Part shown: positions 33,026-38,612 of the stretch, in pieces
Numbering within the stretch: position 1 is the first letter of the stretch
Layout: each line of letters begins with the position of its first letter
Origin: Eubacterium sp. MSJ-13
GTDB taxonomy: Bacteria > Bacillota > Clostridia > Lachnospirales > Lachnospiraceae
NCBI RefSeq assembly: GCF_018918235.1
Contig: NZ_JAHLQE010000052.1
Span: 1-38,612, forward strand
Reading direction: 5' to 3'
Length of the DNA: 38,612 nucleotides
The notes under the pieces: model-generated
Told to the model about the DNA's origin: nothing
The model's input: only the letters and a program-made list of their open reading frames with translations
The model's database searches: none
Made by a program: the position numbers and the translations under genes

Positions 33026-34372
33026 ATGTTTGACAAAATTTTGATCGCAAATCGCGGGGAGATAGCAGTAAGGATAATAAGGGCGTGTCGAGAGATGGGA
33101 ATAAAAACGGTTGCCGTATTTTCAGAACCTGACAGGGAAGCACTTCACACACAGCTTGCAGATGAAGCAGTGTGTATAGGTTCGGCAAAAGTCGGAGACA
33201 GTTATCTTGATATGAACAATATAATCAGTGCCGCTGTTGAAAAGCAGGCACAGGCAATACATCCGGGATTTGGATTTTTGTCGGAAAACAGTATGTTTGC
33301 CGGAGTGTGTAAAGACTGCAATATCAAATTTATCGGACCGAAAGGCTCAGTGATAGATGCACTTGGCAATAAGGCAAACGCAAGACAGATGATGATAAAT
33401 GCAGGAGTACCTGTTATTCCGGGAAGTGACGGGGTTCTCGCTGATGTAGAACAGGCTTATGAAATGGCAGATAAACTCGGTTATCCCGTCATCGTAAAAG
33501 CATCTGCCGGAGGTGGCGGAAAAGGAATAAGGATAGTCAGAAAAAAAGAAGACTTAAAAGAGGCGTTTTTGTCAGCACAGAGTGAGACAAAAGCTGCATT
33601 TGGTGATGATTCGATGTACATGGAAAAACTTATCGAGGGCGCAAGACATGTCGAGGTGCAGATACTCGGTGACAGTTTTGGAAATGTGATACACTTAGGT
33701 GAGCGTGACTGTTCACTGCAGAGAAAGAACCAGAAAGTTTTAGAGGAAACACCTTGCGAAGTTTTGTCAGAAAGCACAAGGGCAAAAATCTGTGATTCTG
33801 CCGTAAAAGCGGCCAAGGCAGCAGGTTATGAAAATGCCGGAACTATTGAATTTTTGTATGATGAAGATTCCCATAAATATTATTTTATGGAGATGAATAC
33901 AAGAGTTCAGGTAGAACATCCTATAACCGAGATGGTAACCGGTGTAGATATAGTAAAAGAGCAGATAAGGATTGCGGCAGGAGAGAAGTTATCATATACG
34001 CAGAACGACATAAAGATAAACGGTCATGCGATAGAGTGCAGGATAAACGCAGAAGATCCGTCGAGAAATTTTGCACCCTGTCCGGGAACTATAGATTATC
34101 TCTTGATGCCGTCGGGCGGTCTTGGACTCAGGGTAGACAGTGCAATATATCAGGGTTATGAGATACCGCCGTACTATGATTCTATGCTTGCAAAAGTTAT
34201 CGCACACGGCAGGGACAGGGACGAAGCGGTAGCAAAAATGAAAAGGGCATTGTATGAATTTGTAATAGAGGGTGTAGATACGAATATAGAATATCAGAAC
34301 AAAATCCTTAATAATAAGCAGTTTGAAAAGTGTCAGTATAATACATCATTTTTAGAGCATGTAAAATTGTAA
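33026..34372 (+). CDS. accC: Biotin carboxylase subunit of acetyl-CoA carboxylase
   Basis: ATP-dependent carboxylation of the biotin on AccB. The 448-residue ATP-grasp enzyme starts MFDKILIANRGEIAVRIIRA. The glycine-rich ATP loop SAGGGGKGIRIV (about 160-171), QKVLEETP, and EMNTRVQVEHPITEMVTG (metal and bicarbonate site) are intact, and the length is normal. AGAGGTG precedes ATG 33026. It lies between fabZ and accD in the same operon. Pyruvate carboxylase is excluded by the lack of additional domains. Confidence 0.97.
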   Translation: MFDKILIANRGEIAVRIIRACREMGIKTVAVFSEPDREALHTQLADEAVCIGSAKVGDSYLDMNNIISAAVEKQAQAIHPGFGFLSENSMFAGVCKDCNIKFIGPKGSVIDALGNKANARQMMINAGVPVIPGSDGVLADVEQAYEMADKLGYPVIVKASAGGGGKGIRIVRKKEDLKEAFLSAQSETKAAFGDDSMYMEKLIEGARHVEVQILGDSFGNVIHLGERDCSLQRKNQKVLEETPCEVLSESTRAKICDSAVKAAKAAGYENAGTIEFLYDEDSHKYYFMEMNTRVQVEHPITEMVTGVDIVKEQIRIAAGEKLSYTQNDIKINGHAIECRINAEDPSRNFAPCPGTIDYLLMPSGGLGLRVDSAIYQGYEIPPYYDSMLAKVIAHGRDRDEAVAKMKRALYEFVIEGVDTNIEYQNKILNNKQFEKCQYNTSFLEHVKL

Positions 34373-34522
34373 AATTACATTATGGCAGTTAATGTGCAGC
34401 ATGTAGAGTCAGGTAATTGGTAAACAGACTGACAATCAGTGTCAGAATTGCATATGAACAGTAAATAGTATTTTCTGTCCTTTACGGCTGACTGTTAATC
34501 AGATGTTGGAGTGAAGTAGGCT
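34373..34522 (+). other. accC-accD spacer with small inverted repeats
   Basis: 150 bases without a gene. CTGACA and TGTCAG form a short palindrome around ATCAG (about 34429-34445), and AACAGTAAA with partial complement TTTAC...ACTGTT follows. No promoter or U-tract is evident, so the operon probably continues through. Confidence 0.45.
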
Positions 34523-35386
34523 ATGAATATTTTCAAGAAAAAAAGTTATTTTTCAGTAAATGGTACAGAAGAAAAGAAAAAAACTGAAAAAAACAAAAAA
34601 AGTCAGGAACCATCGATTCCGGACGGTATGTGGATAAAATGCAATACTTGTAAAAACATAATATACAAAAAAGAAGTCACAGAATTTAAGCTCTGTCCAA
34701 ACTGTGGAGCACATTTCAGAATGAATCCTGCCGAGAGGATAAAGATAATATGTGATGAGGGCAGTTTCAAGGAACTTGACGCAGATATGTCAACAAAAAA
34801 TCCCATGAATTATCCAGATTATGATAAGGTGATAAAAAAAGCAAAAGCTAAGTCGGGAATAAACGAGGGAGTTGTGACAGGTGAATGTACTATAGGTGGC
34901 TTTGAAACAGTTATAGCTATCATGGACAGCCATTTTATGATGGGAAGTATGGGTTCGGTTGTCGGTGAAAAGATAACAAGAGCCATAGAATATTCAACAG
35001 AAAAGAAACTTCCTATTATAATATTCACAACCTCAGGCGGTGCAAGGATGCAGGAGGGAATAGTTTCACTCATGCAGATGGCAAAAACAGCGGAGGCAGT
35101 TGGCCGACACGACGAGGCAGGACTTTTGTATGTAACGGTACTGACTGACCCGACAACAGGTGGAGTGACAGCAAGTTTTGCAATGCTTGGAGATATAATA
35201 CTCGCCGAGCCTAAAGCACTTATCGGATTTGCAGGGCAGAGAGTCATACAGGGTACGATACACCAGAAACTGCCAGAGGGATTTCAGCGTGCGGAATTTC
35301 AGCTTGAGCATGGATTTGTAGACAGGATAGTCAACAGGGAAGATATGAGGGATGAACTTATCTCCATCTTAAAACTGCACTGTTAG
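34523..35386 (+). CDS. accD: Acetyl-CoA carboxylase carboxyltransferase subunit beta
   Basis: Together with AccA transfers the carboxyl group from biotin to acetyl-CoA, giving malonyl-CoA. The 287-residue protein has a basic N-terminal tail, a four-cysteine zinc ribbon (C40, C43, C58, C61), and a crotonase-fold domain with [39 protein letters not shown] and [18 protein letters not shown] (oxyanion glycines). The C-terminus is complete ([12 protein letters not shown]). GTTGGAG lies upstream of ATG 34523. Confidence 0.97.
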   Translation: MNIFKKKSYFSVNGTEEKKKTEKNKKSQEPSIPDGMWIKCNTCKNIIYKKEVTEFKLCPNCGAHFRMNPAERIKIICDEGSFKELDADMSTKNPMNYPDYDKVIKKAKAKSGINEGVVTGECTIGGFETVIAIMDSHFMMGSMGSVVGEKITRAIEYSTEKKLPIIIFTTSGGARMQEGIVSLMQMAKTAEAVGRHDEAGLLYVTVLTDPTTGGVTASFAMLGDIILAEPKALIGFAGQRVIQGTIHQKLPEGFQRAEFQLEHGFVDRIVNREDMRDELISILKLHC

Positions 35387-35416
35387 TTTATTTATGTATT
35401 GATTATATATAGGTAT

Positions 35417-35526
35417 TTGCAAAACTATCATTACCTGTAATTAAATTGTATGGATATAACAAATGGTGTTAGCGGTATTATTCGTTATATTCATACAATT
35501 AGTACAATACATAATTAGTTTTGCAA
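35417..35526. repeat. 110-nt nested palindrome between accD and accA
   Basis: Outer arms TTGCAAAACTA (35417-35427) and TAGTTTTGCAA (35516-35526) are exact inverse copies. Nested inside, AATTGTATGGATATAAC (35444-35460) pairs with GTTATATTCATACAATT (35484-35500) over 17 bp with one G-U. The loop is 23 bases. The element fills most of the accD-accA gap and has no U-tract directly after it. It may be a small mobile palindrome or a regulatory RNA fold. Confidence 0.6.
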
Positions 35527-35559
35527 TCACTTATAGTTATTAAGAAAGGAAGTGCCAGT

Positions 35560-36357
35560 GTGAACAATGCAATGAAATCCGTAAGGATTGCAAGAAAGAT
35601 AGACAGACCTAACACAAGAGAATTTATTGATAAATTATTTGAAAACTTTATGGAAATGCATGGTGACAGGCTGTTTGCGGATGATGGCGCGATAGTCGGC
35701 GGAATTGCTTCTTTTGAGGGGACACCAGTTACAGTCATCGGAATACAGAAAGGTCACACACTTGACGAAAATGTGGAATGTAACTTCGGAAGTCCAAACC
35801 CTGAAGGTTACAGAAAAGCATTGAGACTCATGAAACAGGCAGAAAAATTTCACAGACCTGTTATCACGCTTGTAAACACAGCCGGAGCATACTGTGGAAT
35901 AGGGGCAGAAGAAAGAGGTCAGGGCGAAGCGATAGCAAGAAACATAATGGAAATGTCGAGACTAAAAACACCCATAATATCAATATTTACCGGAGAGGGC
36001 GGAAGCGGAGGAGCACTTGCACTCGCAGTCGCAGATGAAGTGTGGATGTTAGAGCACAGCCTTTACTCAGTACTGTCACCGGAGGGATTTGCAAGTATAT
36101 TGTGGCGAGACACGGAAAGAGTAGAAGAAGCCGCAGAACTCATGAAAATGACAGCAAACGAACTCTTAAAAAACGGTGTTGCAGACAGAACATTTCCGGA
36201 GCACAAAGACGGAATAGAAAATAATCTAAACTACACAACAGACCAGATAAGAGAAGCACTCAGAAAAAAACTTCCTGAACTCATGAAAAAAGAAACAAAA
36301 GAATTGTTAGATGAAAGATATAAGAGATTCAGAAAATTCGGGGAATATGCGGAGTAA
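35560..36357 (+). CDS. accA: Acetyl-CoA carboxylase carboxyltransferase subunit alpha
   Basis: Partner of AccD in the carboxyltransferase step. The 265-residue crotonase-fold protein includes [80 protein letters not shown], and [20 protein letters not shown] (active-site glycines). GTG 35560 is the preferred start, with AAAGGAAG (35545-35552) 7 bases upstream. A TTG at 35521 lies inside the palindrome's right arm and lacks a Shine-Dalgarno. The N-terminus is short compared with E. coli AccA (319 residues), as is usual for Firmicutes. Last gene of the operon; terminator at 36446-36490. Confidence 0.95.
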   Translation: MNNAMKSVRIARKIDRPNTREFIDKLFENFMEMHGDRLFADDGAIVGGIASFEGTPVTVIGIQKGHTLDENVECNFGSPNPEGYRKALRLMKQAEKFHRPVITLVNTAGAYCGIGAEERGQGEAIARNIMEMSRLKTPIISIFTGEGGSGGALALAVADEVWMLEHSLYSVLSPEGFASILWRDTERVEEAAELMKMTANELLKNGVADRTFPEHKDGIENNLNYTTDQIREALRKKLPELMKKETKELLDERYKRFRKFGEYAE

Positions 36358-36445
36358 TGTAAGCAGTATTCCATACGAAAAAATATTGCATTATTTTTTA
36401 TAGAGTATATCGGTAGCCAATTTTAAAATTTGTAAAGAATAAGAC

Positions 36446-36490
36446 AAAAATGCTTAAAATCAAGAAATAAAGATTCTAAGCATTTTTTAT
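36446..36490 (+). terminator. Intrinsic terminator of the fatty acid operon
   Basis: AAAATGCTTAAAATC (36447-36461) pairs with GATTCTAAGCATTTT (36472-36486) with one mismatch, followed by TTATTTTTT. Confidence 0.82.
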
Positions 36491-36493
36491 TTT

Positions 36494-36658
36494 TTAAAAT
36501 ATTAAACTATTTTCAGTCTAAATATCCCCTTTACTAAAAACTTTCATATATTCAAGCCGCTTGTCTATGGTCTATTCACGCTGTAGTCTTTAACTCTAAA
36601 CCACACAAAAATTCCACTAATTTTTAAATCTTCTATAAAAACCATCGCCAAAAAAACA
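36494..36658. other. Intergenic stretch without recognisable gene
   Basis: About 165 bases between the operon terminator and the long palindrome. Stops occur in all frames and I see no promoter or RNA motif. The final A7 (36650-36656) gives a U-tract for the minus strand after the palindrome. Confidence 0.6.
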
Positions 36659-36802
36659 GCCTTGTCGGGTGGATATTATGCAGCAAATGGCGTTAGAACA
36701 CCGTCGGTACTAAAGGTGCGTACTTTGCACCTTTAGTACCGCTACGAGTGTTCTTCGAGGCGGGAGCCGTCCATTTGTCGTATAATATCCACCCGACAAG
36801 GC
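36659..36802 (-). repeat. 144-nt nested palindromic element downstream of cvfB
   Basis: The outer 21-bp arms (36659-36679 and 36782-36802) are perfect inverse copies, starting GCCTTGTCGGG and ending CCCGACAAGGC. Nested inside are CAAATGG/CCATTTG, AGAACAC (36695-36701) with GTGTTCT (36748-36754), and a perfect inner hairpin, CGGTACTAAAGGTGC (36705-36719) with its inverse (36727-36741). Almost the whole length can fold into one rod. GC content is higher than its surroundings. On the minus strand the outer stem is followed by TG and T7, so it may serve as the cvfB terminator, yet it is far larger than a normal one. It resembles a MITE or a structured RNA. Confidence 0.75.
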
Positions 36803-36829
36803 GTCAGTTCGCAATAAATTAAGAAGAAG

Positions 36830-37867
36830 CTAATTCAAATGAATACCGTCTTTTTCTATAGTGATAAGTCTTTCCTTATATAAGTGCCCTATTGCACGCT
36901 TGAAAGCATTTTTGCTCATATGGAAACGGTTTTTAACAGCTTCTGAATCTGATTTATCATTAAATGGAAGAAATCCGTTTTCCCTCTGTAAAGTTTCATA
37001 TATAAATGAAGCATCATCGTTCATCTGTTCAGGAATCTTCTTTTTGACACTGAGAGTAAGCCTTCCATCCTCCATGACCTGTGCAACTCTCGCATAGACA
37101 GGCTGGTTTATGCGGTATTTCTCAAAAACTTCCTTTTTTGGAAGAAGGGCAGAATATTTATCATCAACTGCGATAAACACGCCGAAATTGTCACTTATCT
37201 CATAAACACGCCCAAAAACTTCATCATTTTGTTTGTAAGGAGATTCATTTGAGAGATGATTGTAAACTTTCATTGAAGCACAAAGTCTGTCGCTCTTGTC
37301 AACATAGAGTGTGACTAAAACGGCGTCATCCTCCTTTACCTCGTAGAGCTGTTCTTTAAAAGGAAGAAGAAGGTCTTTTGAAAGTCCCCAGTCAAGAAAA
37401 GCACCTATCTTTGTGACCTCCTTGACATAAAGTCTTGCGACCTGACCGAGTTCTATTGAAGGTTCTTCCATAGTTGCGATAGGTCTGTCCTCGGAGTCTT
37501 TATAGATAAATACATTTAAAACATCGTTAAGCTGTGTATCTTTTGGAACCTGTGATTTTGGAAGAAGTATCTTGTCGCTGTCATCACCTGTAGGTGTATT
37601 TAAAAATACCCCAAAATCAGTAGTCTTTACAACTATGAGCTCCTGTGTCTTTCCGATAGGGATAGCAGATTTTTTCTTATGTTCATCCTGGTGGTGCTCA
37701 CCTGAATGATGTCTGTTATCTTTTCTACGCCTGTCGTATTTATCATTTTTCCTATTACTGTTAAGACCATCATTCCTTCTGCCGGTCTTATCACTTCTGT
37801 TATAGGCTCTGTCGTTTCTTTTTTTATCAGAGAAATTGTTGCGTTTCTGTCTGTATTCATTTCTCAA
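36830..37867 (-). CDS. cvfB: CvfB-like S1-domain RNA-binding protein with basic N-terminal extension
   Basis: A 345-residue relative of CvfB/YitL. From residue 71 it has repeated S1-type barrels (GKTQELIVVKTTDFGVFLN; LGQVARLYVKEVTKIGAFLD; NDEVFGRVYEISDNFGVFIA) and a C-terminal winged helix (FHMSKNAFKRAIGHLYKERL). The first 70 residues form an extra, disordered Arg/Lys/Asn/Asp/His-rich tail (RRNDGLNSNRKNDKYDRRRK) not found in the usual form of about 280-300 residues. TTG 37867 is chosen because CGGAGG on the minus strand lies 9 bases upstream; no ATG is available in frame. CvfB binds RNA and affects virulence-gene expression in staphylococci; the role here is open. The tail probably adds nonspecific RNA affinity. 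Confidence 0.85.
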   Translation of the reverse strand: MRNEYRQKRNNFSDKKRNDRAYNRSDKTGRRNDGLNSNRKNDKYDRRRKDNRHHSGEHHQDEHKKKSAIPIGKTQELIVVKTTDFGVFLNTPTGDDSDKILLPKSQVPKDTQLNDVLNVFIYKDSEDRPIATMEEPSIELGQVARLYVKEVTKIGAFLDWGLSKDLLLPFKEQLYEVKEDDAVLVTLYVDKSDRLCASMKVYNHLSNESPYKQNDEVFGRVYEISDNFGVFIAVDDKYSALLPKKEVFEKYRINQPVYARVAQVMEDGRLTLSVKKKIPEQMNDDASFIYETLQRENGFLPFNDKSDSEAVKNRFHMSKNAFKRAIGHLYKERLITIEKDGIHLN

Positions 37868-38137
37868 ATCAAAGGTCCTCCGTTCTATTTTGTTTGTCTG
37901 ACAAAAAGCTGTCAATAACTAAGTATATAGTTATAAGTAAAAAAAATCCAGTTAAAATTGAAAATTGTTTTACTTTGCGTTATACTGTAAAATGTAAAAA
38001 AAATTTAAACATTTTGTATCAATTTTAAGAACACTAAAAGATAAACAGATATATAACTGTTGCTGGCTATACTTTAGGTGTGGACAGTAACATGTAACTG
38101 AAAATAAAGCAAATAAAAAAGAAAAGAGGTAAACTAA

Positions 38138-38515
38138 ATGAAAAACATTATCAGTACAGAAAAAGCACCGGCAGCAATCGGACCATATTCACAGGCGGTA
38201 GAGGTAAATGGACTTGTATTTACATCAGGAGTCGTACCTATTGATCCTGCGACAGGAGAGCTTGTGACAGGACCTGCAGAAGTTCAGGCAGAAAGAGCGT
38301 TCAAGAGCCTTAAAGCACTTCTTGAGGCAGCAGGCACATCGACAGCAAATGTCATAAAGACAACAGTATTTATCAGTGACATGAATGATTTTGGTAAGAT
38401 AAACGAAGTATATGCAAAGTATTTTGAAGAGCCGTATCCTGCAAGATCATGCGTAGAAGTTGCAAGGCTTCCAAAGGATGTTGCGATTGAGATAGAGGCT
38501 GTTGCGGCAAAATGA
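38138..38515 (+). CDS. ridA: RidA family reactive enamine/imine deaminase
   Basis: Hydrolyses reactive 2-aminoacrylate-type enamines released by PLP enzymes, protecting the cell. The 125-residue YjgF-fold protein has IGPYSQAVEVNGLVFTSG at the N-terminus, and the active-site R103 in PARSCVEVARLPKDVAIEIE with E118/E120. The N-terminal GPYSQ and the arginine place it in the active RidA subgroup. AAAGAGGT lies 7 bases before ATG 38138. A TATACT at 38068-38073 may belong to its promoter. It stands alone; divergent from cvfB. Confidence 0.95.
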   Translation: MKNIISTEKAPAAIGPYSQAVEVNGLVFTSGVVPIDPATGELVTGPAEVQAERAFKSLKALLEAAGTSTANVIKTTVFISDMNDFGKINEVYAKYFEEPYPARSCVEVARLPKDVAIEIEAVAAK

Positions 38516-38563
38516 TAATAAAAAATGAGAGGTTGAATAACAGTTGAAACAAACTTATAAAAA

Positions 38564-38603
38564 GTTACAAAAGAATACAGTTTTTTATAATTTAAAGAGA
38601 GGT
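38564..38603 (+). promoter_or_regulatory. Possible promoter and ribosome site of the next gene
   Basis: GTTACA (38564-38569) and TATAAT (38586-38591) are 16 bases apart, and GAGAGG (38597-38602) follows near the window end. This would serve a gene beginning outside the window. Confidence 0.35.
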
Positions 38604-38612
38604 AGCCCATAT

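Noticed and set aside
34819-35247. A 142-residue open frame antisense to accD
   Set aside because: It mirrors the codon structure of accD, has no ribosome binding site and no recognisable domain; the same applies to other antisense frames over accC, secDF, flgG and recJ.
36659-36802. The long palindrome as a CRISPR or attachment site
   Set aside because: There is a single nested inverted repeat, no direct repeat-spacer pattern, and no integrase or tRNA gene nearby.

Overview
The window looks like a chromosomal segment of a motile, low-GC Firmicute of the family Lachnospiraceae; a Lachnospira/Eubacterium-like gut species is my best guess, but the genus is inferred. Supporting signs are AT-rich DNA, strong AGGAGG-type ribosome binding sites, a streptococcal/clostridial-type FabT-led fatty acid operon, a stand-alone AICAR transformylase paired with a PurO-type IMP cyclohydrolase, a fused SecDF, and an mreB-flgF-flgG-flgJ block. 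Nearly all of it is core genome. I see no phage, transposase, CRISPR array, tRNA or rRNA.

Layout. 1-1.5 kb: an FtsW/RodA/SpoVE-type cell wall glycosyltransferase. 1.5-3.8 kb: purine biosynthesis, with a ZTP (pfl) riboswitch and terminator in front of AICAR transformylase, followed by IMP cyclohydrolase on its own promoter. 3.9-6.5 kb: a TPR-like protein, the remnant of a patatin-like phospholipase, class II fructose-bisphosphate aldolase and a DUF1700-like membrane protein. 6.5-14.2 kb: the tgt-yajC-(TIGR04086)-secDF tRNA-modification and secretion neighbourhood. It is broken up by a minus-strand PHP phosphoesterase, a small DUF2089 island with a decayed small gene, and a polysaccharide deacetylase. 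14.3-18.9 kb: prmA (minus), recJ, a serine-rich orphan protein and a small membrane protein (minus). 19-26.7 kb: mreB and flagellar rod genes, recD2, comF-yvyF, and a CheX/CheY-like pair. 27-36.4 kb: the type II fatty acid synthesis operon fabT-fabH-acpP-fabD-fabG-fabF-accB-fabZ-accC-accD-accA. 36.4-38.6 kb: a long palindromic element, a CvfB-like S1 protein (minus) and RidA.

How the genes work together. Purine precursors gate the last two steps of IMP synthesis through the ZTP aptamer. YajC and SecDF are accessory parts of the Sec translocon. MreB, the rod proteins, YvyF and CheX/CheY belong to cell shape, flagella and chemotaxis. The fab/acc operon makes malonyl-CoA (accBCDA) and elongates fatty acids (fabHDGFZ on AcpP). 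It is probably repressed by FabT at a palindrome near its promoter. No enoyl-ACP reductase is encoded in the operon, so that step must be supplied from elsewhere in the genome.

The most unusual non-coding signals are a 144-nt nested palindrome downstream of cvfB (36659-36802), a 110-nt nested palindrome between accD and accA (35417-35526), further stem-loops inside the fab operon, and a short hairpin-rich repeat found at 21894-21976 and in diverged form at the window start. I did not find a clearly new multi-gene system. The best candidates for something undescribed are these palindromic elements and the serine-rich orphan.
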